Below, in pieces: positions 34,272-42,981 of a DNA stretch of 64,000 nucleotides (positions are counted from its first letter, which is position 1; each line of letters opens with the position of its first letter). This DNA is from Natronococcus amylolyticus DSM 10524. GTDB lineage: Archaea; Halobacteriota; Halobacteria; Halobacteriales; Natrialbaceae. Location of the stretch: contig NZ_AOIB01000013.1 of assembly GCF_000337675.1 (NCBI RefSeq), forward strand, positions 26,320 to 90,319, given 5' to 3'. Below the pieces are notes generated by a model. It made no database searches and was not told the DNA's origin. It was given only the letters and a program-made list of their open reading frames with translations. A program made the translations under genes and the position numbers.

Positions 34272-34931
34272 ATGAGTGGATTGTCAGCGACGGTCGTGCT
34301 TCGCGATCCGGATAGTTGCCCGGTCGCCCGCGCGACGAGCGCGACCGGGGAATCGGTCGAGACGGTCTCCCGGTCGTCGCCCTCGAGTCCGGAGACGCCG
34401 GTTGTCGAGGAGTTCTCGATCGAGAGTGAGGGCGAGTGCGAGCCCCCCGAGTCGGCCGACGTCGGGGTCGAGCTGTCGACGGTCTCCGCGAACGAACACG
34501 GGGAGGTGTACCGGTTCACGCGAGATCTCGACGGCCCCTGTGCCTGCGAGGTCGTCGAGACCGAGGGGACGCCGGTATCGTCGATCCGGGCCGAGGAGGG
34601 CGCGCTGTATCTGACCGTCCGGGCGACCGACGTCGAGGCGCTGTCGGACATCGTCGGCGCGCTTCGCGAACAGTTCGAGGCCGTCGAACTCCAGCAGCTG
34701 CTCCGGACCGGCGAACGGGAGTCGACGGATCTCGCCGTCGTCGACCGGAGTCGGCTGACCGACCGCCAGCGAGAGGTCCTCGAGACCGCCCACGAGATGG
34801 GCTACTTCGAGTACCCGAAACGGGCGAACGCCGGCGACGTCGCCGAGGCCATCGGTATCTCGCGGTCGACGTTCTCCGAACATCTCGGCGCCGCACAAAC
34901 CAAACTCCTCGATGCGATCCTCGAGGCCTGA
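34272..34931 (+). CDS. Bat-type HTH regulator
   Basis: A 219-residue paralogue of the regulator at 32719. It begins MSGLSATVVLRD, close in layout to the other, keeps the DPDSCPVAR segment and the CPCxCE-type segment (PCACEV), but lacks most of the central cysteine cluster. The HTH_10 module (LTDRQREVLETAHEMGYFEYPKRANA, then IGISRSTFSEHLGAAQTKLL) is nearly identical in pattern. The ATG at 34272 is used because the upstream frame has no conserved sequence. Probably a recent tandem duplication with diverged sensing. Confidence 0.88.
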   Translation: MSGLSATVVLRDPDSCPVARATSATGESVETVSRSSPSSPETPVVEEFSIESEGECEPPESADVGVELSTVSANEHGEVYRFTRDLDGPCACEVVETEGTPVSSIRAEEGALYLTVRATDVEALSDIVGALREQFEAVELQQLLRTGERESTDLAVVDRSRLTDRQREVLETAHEMGYFEYPKRANAGDVAEAIGISRSTFSEHLGAAQTKLLDAILEA

Positions 34932-34981
34932 GTCCCGCCCTGACCCGTACATTGACGGTGACGGTCCGCACACACGGAGGT

Positions 34982-35836
34982 ATGGTACGTCGAAGTCTGC
35001 TATTTACGCCCGGCGATCGCCCGGAGATGCTCCGCAAGGCGCCCGATTCCGGCGCCGACGCGATCGTGTTCGACCTCGAGGACGCCGTCTCACCCCGCCA
35101 CAAGGACGAGGCCCGCGAGGTCGTCCGCGACCTCCTTTCAGATCCCGGGTTCGATCCCGACCTCGAGGTCTGCGTCCGGGTCAACGCTACGTCCGATGCG
35201 ATCGAGCGCGATCTCGACGCGCTCGCGGGCGCTGACGCCGAGGCGATCCGCCTCGACAGCGTCATGCTCCCGAAGGCGACGGCGGGCGCCGACGTTCGCG
35301 AACTGTCGGGGGAGCTCGAGGAACGCGGGCTCGGCTGCCCCGTCCTGGCGCTGATCGAGAACGCCGCGGGCGTGCTCGCGGCGCCCGAGATCGCGGGCGC
35401 GGACGCCACCGACGCACTCGTCTTCGGCGCCGAGGACCTCTCGGCGGATCTCGGCGCGACCCGGACGAGGGAGGGGACCGAGGTGCTCTACGCGCGAGAG
35501 CGGGTCGTCCTCGCGGCGGCGGCTCGGGACTGCGGGGCGATCGACACGCTAGTCACCGACTTCGGCGATAGGGAGCGCCTGCGCGAGGACGCCGCGTTCT
35601 CGGTTCAGCTCGGCTATGACGGGAAACTGGCGATCCACCCCGCCCAGGTCGAGCCGATCAACGAGGCGTTCTCCCCCGACCCCGACGAGATCGAGTGGGC
35701 CGAGCGCGTCCTCGAGGCCGAGCGGGAAGCCGAGGAGGCGAATCGAGGGGTGTTCGAGGTCGACGGCGAGATGATCGACGCGCCGCTGATCGCGCAGGCC
35801 GAACGAATTCTCGAGCGAGCTCGTGTGGTCGACTGA
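34982..35836 (+). CDS. HpcH/HpaI family CoA-ester lyase (malyl-CoA/citramalyl-CoA lyase-like)
   Basis: A 284-residue member of the citrate-lyase beta/CoA-ester lyase family. RRSLLFTPGDRPEMLRKA at the N-terminus, VFDLEDAVSPRHKDEAR with Asp/Glu metal ligands at about 30-46, LIENAAGVLAAPEI, and LVFGAEDLSADLGA are typical. It would cleave or form CoA esters such as malyl-CoA, beta-methylmalyl-CoA or citramalyl-CoA in a cytosolic carbon pathway; the exact substrate is not readable. It precedes the glutamate dehydrogenase gene by about 100 bp. Confidence 0.88.
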   Translation: MVRRSLLFTPGDRPEMLRKAPDSGADAIVFDLEDAVSPRHKDEAREVVRDLLSDPGFDPDLEVCVRVNATSDAIERDLDALAGADAEAIRLDSVMLPKATAGADVRELSGELEERGLGCPVLALIENAAGVLAAPEIAGADATDALVFGAEDLSADLGATRTREGTEVLYARERVVLAAAARDCGAIDTLVTDFGDRERLREDAAFSVQLGYDGKLAIHPAQVEPINEAFSPDPDEIEWAERVLEAEREAEEANRGVFEVDGEMIDAPLIAQAERILERARVVD

Positions 35837-35933
35837 CGAAGAAGGGACCTAGAACGTCCTATTATATCTGCGGGTTATTCGATTGTAACTGATATTCGCT
35901 ACGCTTATCCACCAGTCCGAGAAACGCCTCCGT

Positions 35934-37190
35934 ATGACAGGGCAGGCGAACCCATTCGAGAGTCTCCAGTCACAGATCGACGAGGCCGCCGCCTACCTCG
36001 ACGTCGAGGACGACGTCATCGAGCGGCTCAAACACCCCGAGCGGGTCCTCGAGACGAACCTGACGATCGAACTCGACGACGGCTCGCTCGAGCGGTTCAA
36101 GGCCTTCCGCTCGCAGTTCAACGGCGACCGCGGCCCGTACAAAGGTGGCATTCGCTACCACCCCGACGTCAACCGCGACGAGGTGAAGGCGCTGTCGGGC
36201 TGGATGGTCTACAAGTGCGCGACCGTCGACATCCCCTACGGCGGCGGAAAGGGCGGGATCGTCATCGATCCGAAGGAGTACTCGGAAGCCGAACTCGAGC
36301 GTCTCACTCGCGCGTTCGCGAAGGAGCTTCGGCCGATGGTCGGCGAGGACCGCGACATCCCCGCCCCCGACGTGAACACGGGCCAGCGGGAGATGAACTG
36401 GATCAAGGACACCTACGAGACCCTGGAGAACACCACCAAGCCGGGGGTCGTCACGGGCAAGAACCTCGCCAGCGGCGGCAGCGAGGGCCGCGTCGAGGCG
36501 ACCGGGCGTTCGACGGTGCTCGCCGCCCGCGAAGCCTTCGACTACCTCGGGAAGGACCTCGAGGGCGCGACCGTCGCGGTCCAGGGGTACGGCAACGCCG
36601 GCTGGATCGCCGCCAAGCTGATCGAGGAGATGGGCGCGACCGTCGTCGCCGCCAGCGACTCGAGCGGCGGGATCTACAACGCCGACGGCTTCGACCCCGT
36701 CGCCGCGAAGGAACACAAGAACGAGACCGGCAGCATCGTCGGCTACGAGGAGGGCGACGAGGAGCTCACCAACGAGGACGTCCTGACGATGGACGTCGAC
36801 CTGCTGATCCCCGCGGCCCTCGAGAACGCGATCGACGCCGACCTCGCCGAGGACGTCTCGGCCGACGTCATCTCGGAGGCCGCCAACGGGCCGCTCACCC
36901 CGGAGGCCGACGCGATCCTCGCCGAGGGGGACGCCTTCGTTATCCCGGACATCCTCGCCAACGCCGGCGGGGTCACCGTCTCGTACTTCGAGTGGGTCCA
37001 GAACCGCCAGCGCTTCTACTGGGACGAACAGAAGGTCAACGAGGAACTCGAGGAGCACATCGTCGACGCCTTCGATGCCCTGGTCGAGACGATCGAGGAG
37101 AACGACCTCGAGAACCCCCGCACCGCGGCCTACGTGGTCGCGATCGAGCGCGTCGCGAACGCCTTCGAGGAAGCCGGCAGCTTCCCGTAG
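35934..37190 (+). CDS. gdhB: Glu/Leu/Phe/Val dehydrogenase (glutamate dehydrogenase)
   Basis: A 418-residue glutamate dehydrogenase, full length. The KGGIRYHPD and [13 protein letters not shown] segments contain the substrate-binding and catalytic lysines; the NAD(P) domain has [11 protein letters not shown]. It interconverts glutamate with 2-oxoglutarate and ammonia. Haloarchaea often have several such genes; the letter B is by analogy only. It follows a CoA-ester lyase and precedes DUF2062; proline oxidation genes that make glutamate lie 6-8 kb to the right. Confidence 0.92.
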   Translation: MTGQANPFESLQSQIDEAAAYLDVEDDVIERLKHPERVLETNLTIELDDGSLERFKAFRSQFNGDRGPYKGGIRYHPDVNRDEVKALSGWMVYKCATVDIPYGGGKGGIVIDPKEYSEAELERLTRAFAKELRPMVGEDRDIPAPDVNTGQREMNWIKDTYETLENTTKPGVVTGKNLASGGSEGRVEATGRSTVLAAREAFDYLGKDLEGATVAVQGYGNAGWIAAKLIEEMGATVVAASDSSGGIYNADGFDPVAAKEHKNETGSIVGYEEGDEELTNEDVLTMDVDLLIPAALENAIDADLAEDVSADVISEAANGPLTPEADAILAEGDAFVIPDILANAGGVTVSYFEWVQNRQRFYWDEQKVNEELEEHIVDAFDALVETIEENDLENPRTAAYVVAIERVANAFEEAGSFP

Positions 37191-37271
37191 TCTCCGGGAT
37201 GTCGGACCGGCGACACGACCGCGAACACGTCGACATGTTTTTGCCGACCCGGACGGACCGATCGACAGAGC

Positions 37272-37778
37272 GTGATCCGAGACCGGCTCTCCCGGTACCG
37301 CGAGCGCGTCCGCCGGGAGCTGACGACCGCCCTCCGCGAGGAACACACCCCCCATGAGGTGGGACTGAGCTTCGCGATCGGAATCTTCGTGACGGCCATG
37401 CCGACCGGGGGGCTCGGGATCGGCCTGCTCGCCGGGCTCGCGGCGTGGTGGTCGTGGGTCAGCAAGCCCGCGATCATCGCGTCGATCGCCGTACTCAACC
37501 CGCTGGTCAAACCCGCCGTCTACGTCGGCAGCTACCAGGTCGGCGGGCTCATTTTCGGCGAGCGGCCGCTTCGCTCGAGCACAACGGACACCTCGCTGCT
37601 CGAGACCGCGGGGATCGTCGTCCGACAGCTCCTGGTCGGCAACCTCCTGATCGCCGCGGCGCTGTCGGCCTCGAGTTACGTCGTCGTCGCCCGGCTGACG
37701 CGACTCCACCGCGAACGGACGGACGACCCCGCCGATGGATCGCCCGCGTCGGCCGTCCTCGGGCTGTTCCGTCGCTAG
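37272..37778 (+). CDS. DUF2062 family membrane protein
   Basis: A 168-residue protein with DUF2062 features: EEHTPHEVGLSFAIGIFVTAMP followed by LGIGLLAGLAAWW and PLVKPAVYVGSYQVGG, then a second membrane segment near LLIAAALSASSYVVV. Starts at GTG 37272. The family is widespread and uncharacterised; it is thought to be membrane-embedded. It is 81 bp after the glutamate dehydrogenase gene. Confidence 0.83.
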   Translation: MIRDRLSRYRERVRRELTTALREEHTPHEVGLSFAIGIFVTAMPTGGLGIGLLAGLAAWWSWVSKPAIIASIAVLNPLVKPAVYVGSYQVGGLIFGERPLRSSTTDTSLLETAGIVVRQLLVGNLLIAAALSASSYVVVARLTRLHRERTDDPADGSPASAVLGLFRR

Positions 37779-37862
37779 CGCGGCTGTTTCTGCGAGAAGT
37801 CGATCGTTCGACGGGTGCTCGAGTGCAACCTCGGGTCAGCGTCGTCGGCGTTCCGATTGTCC

Positions 37863-38081
37863 CTAGACAACGCCCAATCCGTAGGCGAGCAGGGCGAGCC
37901 CGATCAGGACGGCGACGGCGCCCGTTCCTCGAGTGACCCTGACCCGGTCGGACGCCTCGAGTTCGGCGTCGTCGAACGGCGTCATTCCCTCCCGGCGCTG
38001 GGCCTCGACGATCGCGGGGGCGTACCGGATCCCCGCGAGGCCGAACGCGAGGAAGACGACCCCGAGAGCCGTCGCGAGCAT
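37863..38081 (-). CDS. Small two-helix membrane protein
   Basis: A 72-residue protein with hydrophobic segments at about residues 2-18 and 54-71 and a charged middle (RREGMTPFDDAELEASDRVRVTR). It lies 1 bp downstream of the acyl-CoA dehydrogenase stop on the same strand, so both are likely co-transcribed. No function is recognised. Confidence 0.7.
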   Translation of the reverse strand: MLATALGVVFLAFGLAGIRYAPAIVEAQRREGMTPFDDAELEASDRVRVTRGTGAVAVLIGLALLAYGLGVV

Positions 38082-38082
38082 C

Positions 38083-39231
38083 TTACAGGCCGAGTTCGCG
38101 GCCGATGACGAGGTGTTGGATCTCGCTCGTCCCCTCGCCGATCTCCATCAGCTTGGCGTCGCGGTAGAACCGCTGGGGTGCGAAGTCGGTGGTGTAGCCG
38201 TAGCCGCCCAGCACCTGGACGGCGTCCTCGGCGACCTCGCGGGCGGCCTCGCTGGCATCGAGTTTCGCCAGCGCGGACTCGCGCGCGACGGGCTCGCCCT
38301 GATCGTAGCGGTGGGCCGCCTGGTGGGTGAGCAGTCGGGCGCGTTCGGTCTTGCGGTGCATGTCGACGACCTTGTCCCGGACGGCGTCGAACTGCGAGAT
38401 CGGCTGGCCGAACTGCTCGCGCTCCTGGCTGTAGGCCTTGGCGTGCTCGTAGGCGCCCTGGGCGAGCCCCGTCGACAGCGCCGCGATCGATATCCGCCCG
38501 CCGTCCAGGGTCTTCTTCGTTTGGTCCCAGCCCTCGCCCTCCTCGCCGAGCAGGCGATCCTCCGAGAGGCGGACGTCCTCGAGCTGGATCTCGCAGGTCG
38601 GCGAGGCGTTGAGTCCCATCTTGTCCCAGATCGTCGTCACCTCGAACCCGTCGTCCTCGCGGGGGTCGACGATGAACGTCGAGATCCCGTCGTAGCCGGC
38701 GCCGGGGTCGGTGACGGCCTTGACGAGCACCGAGCCTGCCTCGGAGGCGTTCGTGATGAACTGCTTGGTGCCGTTTATCACCCACTCGTCGCCCTCCTTT
38801 TCGGCGACGGTATCCATATCGGAGGCGTCCGAGCCGCTGCTCGGCTCCGTCAGCGCCCAGCCGCCCATGTACTCGCCTTCCGCGAGCGGGCGCAGCCAGC
38901 GTTCTTTCTGTTCGGGCGTCCCAAACAGTTCGATCGGCTTCGAGGCAAGCGAGATGTGTGCCACGTAGGAGAGCCCGACCGAGCCGGAGACGCGTCCGAT
39001 CTCCTCGGCGACCAGCGAGTACATCAGGGTGTCGCCGCCGAGCCCGCCGTACTCCTCGGAGATGGGGACGCCCATCATGTCGAGGTCGGCGAGCTGCTCG
39101 AAGATCTCCTCGGGGAAGCGGTGGTCGTCCTCGATCTCCTGGGCGATCGGCTCGATCTCGCCCTGGCAGAACTCCCTCACCGTCTCCTGGATCATCCGAT
39201 GTTCGTCCGGCAGCTCGAAGTCCATATGCAA
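38083..39231 (-). CDS. Acyl-CoA dehydrogenase
   Basis: A 382-residue acyl-CoA dehydrogenase, paralogous to the one at 1691-2836. ALTEPSSGSDASD is the flavin signature, KQFITNASEAG the following segment, and IGEGTSEIQHLVIGREL carries the expected catalytic Glu. It oxidises an acyl-CoA in the cytoplasm. It leads a leftward pair with the small membrane protein. Confidence 0.93.
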   Translation of the reverse strand: MHMDFELPDEHRMIQETVREFCQGEIEPIAQEIEDDHRFPEEIFEQLADLDMMGVPISEEYGGLGGDTLMYSLVAEEIGRVSGSVGLSYVAHISLASKPIELFGTPEQKERWLRPLAEGEYMGGWALTEPSSGSDASDMDTVAEKEGDEWVINGTKQFITNASEAGSVLVKAVTDPGAGYDGISTFIVDPREDDGFEVTTIWDKMGLNASPTCEIQLEDVRLSEDRLLGEEGEGWDQTKKTLDGGRISIAALSTGLAQGAYEHAKAYSQEREQFGQPISQFDAVRDKVVDMHRKTERARLLTHQAAHRYDQGEPVARESALAKLDASEAAREVAEDAVQVLGGYGYTTDFAPQRFYRDAKLMEIGEGTSEIQHLVIGRELGL

Positions 39232-39286
39232 TACTTGCCGAGCCCCGGAATAAACGCTCCGGAAAAATGATCAACTACGGGGTCGG

Positions 39287-40495
39287 CTACCAGCCGCGGT
39301 CGTCGTCCTCGTGGTTCTCGCGGTCGTTCCGACCGTCACGGTCATCGCGGTTATCGCGGTCGTCGCGGCCGTCGCGGTCTTCGGCGTCTCCCCAGCCGGC
39401 GTCCTCCCAGTCGTCGATCTCCTCGTCGTCGTCGACCCACCCGTAGTCGGCCGTCCAGTCGTCCTCGTCGTCACCCCGGTCGTCGGTCTCGGGCGGTCGA
39501 CTCGAGTCGTCCCAGTCGGGCTCGGACAGTTCGCCGCCGTCGGCTCTGATCGCCGCCCGCTGGTCGGGGATCAGATCGAGGTCGGCGTTCGTGTCGCCGA
39601 GCAACAACAGCGCGTAGTACTTGAAGTACGAAACGACCGGAACCTGGATGAGCAACGCGGCGAGCACGAACGCGAGGATCCCCGTCAGAACCACCACCGC
39701 GGCGAGGATCGCGCCAACGTCGCCGAGTGCGAACAGCAGGACCGCGATGACGATGAACGGGATCGCGACGATGATACCGGCGATCAGCATGAGGATACTG
39801 ACGGCGATCCCGACGGCGGCCTGGATGATCCAGACGAGAACGAGGTAGACGACGTACTCGAGCCAGTTCGCCCGGACCGTCGGCCAGAACCGACGCCAGG
39901 CCGAGAGCACGCCCCGCTCCTCGAGCAGCATGATCGGGGCGACGAACTCGGAGGTAAAGCGGTTGATCACGGCGTAGGCGAGGTAGACAGCGACAGCGAA
40001 CAGCGCTGCCAGACCCACGACTCCGGTCGTTCCGTCGATCCCGCCGAGGCCGAGTATCGAGGCGACGACGGGGGTCGCACCGACGAGCGCCGCGATCGCG
40101 ATAAGTGCCACCCGGAACCCGAACAGCCGGATGCCGCGGCCGACGTTCGCGTTCGAGTACCGTCGAACGCGGACCGTCTCGGAGCGAAGCGACTCGATGA
40201 GGACGAACTCCATGACGGCTGCAACGAGTGCGTAGCCGAGCCACAGTAACAACAAGAAGCCGACGGCGACGACGGCCGCGAGGATCGCTTCCTCGGGGAT
40301 CGCCTCGGCTCCGGGGCCAGGAGCCTGCTCCGCCGCCGGTCCGACGTCGCCGGTCGGAGCGGACGGAAACCCGGTGCCCAGTCCGCCGACGAACAGCGCG
40401 AGTATCGCTAGCCGGAGCCACAGCCCGGCCCGGACCGGCGTCAGGAAGTTCCGCGTCGCGGCGATCGCGTCACCGAGGTCGTCGACAGCGTCCAT
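39287..40495 (-). CDS. Polytopic membrane protein with Asp/Arg-rich tail (DUF7544-like)
   Basis: A 402-residue membrane protein. About six long hydrophobic segments occupy residues 25-300, in the arrangement of haloarchaeal proteins annotated DUF7544. It then has an acidic tail of about 70 residues, ending in a low-complexity region with alternating Asp, Arg, Asn and Gly (short runs of DRDGRDDRDNRDDRDGRN type). The tail would be intrinsically disordered and zwitterionic. The ATG at 40495 is used because it starts the first hydrophobic domain; the frame upstream is a shadow of the kinase gene. Confidence 0.75.
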   Translation of the reverse strand: MDAVDDLGDAIAATRNFLTPVRAGLWLRLAILALFVGGLGTGFPSAPTGDVGPAAEQAPGPGAEAIPEEAILAAVVAVGFLLLLWLGYALVAAVMEFVLIESLRSETVRVRRYSNANVGRGIRLFGFRVALIAIAALVGATPVVASILGLGGIDGTTGVVGLAALFAVAVYLAYAVINRFTSEFVAPIMLLEERGVLSAWRRFWPTVRANWLEYVVYLVLVWIIQAAVGIAVSILMLIAGIIVAIPFIVIAVLLFALGDVGAILAAVVVLTGILAFVLAALLIQVPVVSYFKYYALLLLGDTNADLDLIPDQRAAIRADGGELSEPDWDDSSRPPETDDRGDDEDDWTADYGWVDDDEEIDDWEDAGWGDAEDRDGRDDRDNRDDRDGRNDRENHEDDDRGW

Positions 40496-40645
40496 ACGTA
40501 CCGAACAGTACCGTCGCACCGCTGATAATAATACTGTTCTGACGGTCCGTGATCGGGCGCGCCGGACCGCGAGCCTGCCCGCCGAACTGGTCTCGGTTGC
40601 GGCAGTTCGAGAGGCATTTAACCCCATCGCTCCTTCGTTCGACGT

Positions 40646-41458
40646 ATGGATATCCGCCAGCTCGCTCGCGGAACCGTCGAGTGGAGCCGCATCGAGCGCG
40701 TCATCCGGACGCTGGCGGATCGGTACGGTCGCGAGGACGTCCGCGTCGAGTTCCTCGAGGCCGACAACTGGCTGTCGACGCCGTGTGTCATCGACGAGGA
40801 GTGGTTCGTCAAGATCGTCTCCCGCCAGAACGCGCTGGTCCACGCCCTGCTGACGACCGGTCGGAACGTCGGCGCCTTCTCCTCGGGCACCGAGGGGTTT
40901 TTCGACCGGTTCGACACGCCTCGCGAGATGGTCGAACACGAGTACGAGGCGACCAGGCGAATGCGCGAGATCGGGATCAACGCGCCTCGGCCGATCGACG
41001 CCTTCGAGGTCAACGGGCTGGGCGTGCTCGTCCTCGAGTACCTCCCGGCGTTCGAGTCCCTCGACGAGGTCTCCGACGAGTTCGTCGCGGCCCGCGCCGT
41101 CGACCTCTTCGAGATGCTGGCGACGCTGCACACCCACGGGATGGCCCACGGCGACCTGCGCGCCGAGAACATCCTGCTGTGTGACGGCGAGCTGTACTTC
41201 ATCGACGCCACCAGCGTCCACGAGGACCGGGTCGACGAAACGACCGCCTACGATATCGCCTGCGCGCTCGCGGTGCTCGAGCCCCGGATCGGCCCACGAG
41301 ACGCCGTCAACGCGGCCCTGTCGGTGTACGACCCCGAGACGCTGCTCTCGGCCCGGCGCTTTCTGGACTTCGTCCGGCTGCGCCCCGATCACGAGTTCGA
41401 CTCGACGACGTTACGAAGCGAACTCGAGAAGGCGGCCGATCTGGGACGACAGCGCTGA
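40646..41458 (+). CDS. RIO-like protein kinase
   Basis: A 270-residue kinase-fold protein. WFVKIVSRQ holds the likely ATP-anchoring Lys, MVEHEYEATRRM supplies the helix-C Glu, HGDLRAENILL is the catalytic loop, and LYFIDATSV holds the metal-binding Asp that replaces DFG. This is the RIO/atypical-kinase pattern, without a clear Gly-rich loop or activation segment. RIO kinases act in ribosome maturation, but this is shorter at the C-terminus and not a clear Rio1 or Rio2. It is divergent from the membrane protein gene at 39287. Confidence 0.82.
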   Translation: MDIRQLARGTVEWSRIERVIRTLADRYGREDVRVEFLEADNWLSTPCVIDEEWFVKIVSRQNALVHALLTTGRNVGAFSSGTEGFFDRFDTPREMVEHEYEATRRMREIGINAPRPIDAFEVNGLGVLVLEYLPAFESLDEVSDEFVAARAVDLFEMLATLHTHGMAHGDLRAENILLCDGELYFIDATSVHEDRVDETTAYDIACALAVLEPRIGPRDAVNAALSVYDPETLLSARRFLDFVRLRPDHEFDSTTLRSELEKAADLGRQR

Positions 41459-41539
41459 CGGCGAGGGCTCCGAGTGACCGCTCGCGAACCCCGCGAGTGC
41501 AGGCACTGGTCGTTTTCCCCGCTCTCTATTACCCGGTCT

Positions 41540-42028
41540 ATGGGAATACAACTCACCGAGGACGACGTCGGCAAACCTGTCGAGACCGCGGACGGTGAAC
41601 GAGTCGGCGCCGTCGCCTCCCTCGAGGGTGCGACGGCCGAGATCGACTACGATTCAGACGCGCTCGAGTCGCTCAGAGGAGCGCTCGGCCAGAACGTCGA
41701 CACCGATGCGGAAACGGTTTCGTTCGGCGAGGACGACGTCGGCGGGGTCACGGACGAGACGGTTCGGCTCGAGCGCGCCGGCGACGACAGGGTGTCGGAT
41801 CCCCACACCGAGGACGAGACAGTAGCCGGACGAGACGACGAACACACGGGCGACGCCGAGGGACGGTCCGCAGGGACCGACGAGTCAGGACGCTCCGGCG
41901 AGGCCCTCGAGCCCGAGACCGAGGGGATGGACGAGGCCGGCGACGAGCGCCACCCCGACACCGAGGAGGCGCCACCCGAGGGTGACCGGACGGTGACCCG
42001 AGACCGCGGCAAGGACGAGGACCGGTAG
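41540..42028 (+). CDS. Acidic PRC-barrel-like haloarchaeal protein
   Basis: A 162-residue highly acidic protein. The N-terminal 50 residues (GIQLTEDDVGKPVETADGERVGAVASLEGATAEIDYD) have the beta-rich pattern of PRC-barrel proteins, which bind RNA or other partners. The C-terminal 100 residues are disordered and rich in Glu, Asp, Gly and Thr. The ATG at 41540 is chosen because the conserved part starts there. Function unknown. Confidence 0.7.
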   Translation: MGIQLTEDDVGKPVETADGERVGAVASLEGATAEIDYDSDALESLRGALGQNVDTDAETVSFGEDDVGGVTDETVRLERAGDDRVSDPHTEDETVAGRDDEHTGDAEGRSAGTDESGRSGEALEPETEGMDEAGDERHPDTEEAPPEGDRTVTRDRGKDEDR

Positions 42029-42194
42029 AACGTCCTCGACTCGGGAGGCCATTCCGGGAATCAGTTGGCGAGTGACCGCTCGACGCCAGCGGCACCCAAC
42101 CTGTTCCGACGGAACGACTGCCGGTCGGACGAGCGATGGACACCTCCCCGTCGAGAACGGAACACAGAAGCGCCTGCTCCGAGCAACGGGAGCC

Positions 42195-42917
42195 ATGAGC
42201 CTGGACGGCGAGCTATCGAGCGTTCGACTGACGCTCGATCTGTGGCACCCGAACTGCTGGGCTATCGAGGCGACCGATCGAACGGGGGGCGGCGTGCTCG
42301 CTCACGCGGTCTACAACTCCCCGAAATCGGACGGTGAGGGGCCGAATACGGTCAGAGGGCTGTTTACGGCCTTCGGCGACACGTCGGCGGAGGTCGAGAG
42401 ACTGCTGGACGCGATCCGCGACTCCGAACACTCGGGCGAGGTGTTCGAACTTCAGGAACGGTTCGGCCGCGCCCGCGACGCTCCCGGAAACGTCGTTCGC
42501 GAGTTCTTCCTCGAGTACGATCCCGCCGAGATGGTCTGTCCGACCCTGCTCGAGAACGGGTTCGTCCACAGCGCACCGGTTCGGATCGAGGACGGCAGCG
42601 AGACGTGGAAGCTGTGTTTCGCCGGAGATCGCTCCGGTATCGAGCCCTCGCTGGACGCTGTCCGCCGAACAGCCGGCGCCGAAGTGACCGTGACGTCGAT
42701 CACGACTGCCGACGCGTCCGGGCGCTCGGCCCGTGCCCGGCGTCTCGATACGCTGACGGCGGCCCAGCGAGAAGTGTTCGAGCACGCCCGCGAAACCGGC
42801 TACTACGAGTGGCCTCGAGAGACCACGACCCGGGAGCTTGCGGCCGACCTCGACATCGCGAAATCCACGCTGCTCGAGCACCTGCGCAGGGCCGAATCGA
42901 AGCTACTGGATCCGTAG
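42195..42917 (+). CDS. HTH_10-type transcriptional regulator
   Basis: A 240-residue regulator. A sensor-like N-terminal domain of about 175 residues (with LTLDLWHPNCWAIEATD) precedes an HTH_10 module with LTAAQREVFEHARETGYYEWPRETTTRELAADLDIAKSTLLEHLRRAESKLL. The start at 42195 follows GGGAGCC. It ends 64 bp before the stop of the proline dehydrogenase gene on the opposite strand, so a role in controlling proline oxidation is possible. Confidence 0.85.
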   Translation: MSLDGELSSVRLTLDLWHPNCWAIEATDRTGGGVLAHAVYNSPKSDGEGPNTVRGLFTAFGDTSAEVERLLDAIRDSEHSGEVFELQERFGRARDAPGNVVREFFLEYDPAEMVCPTLLENGFVHSAPVRIEDGSETWKLCFAGDRSGIEPSLDAVRRTAGAEVTVTSITTADASGRSARARRLDTLTAAQREVFEHARETGYYEWPRETTTRELAADLDIAKSTLLEHLRRAESKLLDP

Positions 42918-42981
42918 ACGGACGGTTCGTGGTCGTCCCTCTCGTCGTCACCGTCTCCGCTCGAGAACGGGGAGCGACGAC

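Noticed and set aside
35970..37709. 579-residue minus-strand open frame over glutamate dehydrogenase
   Set aside because: Antisense shadow of a well-supported enzyme gene.
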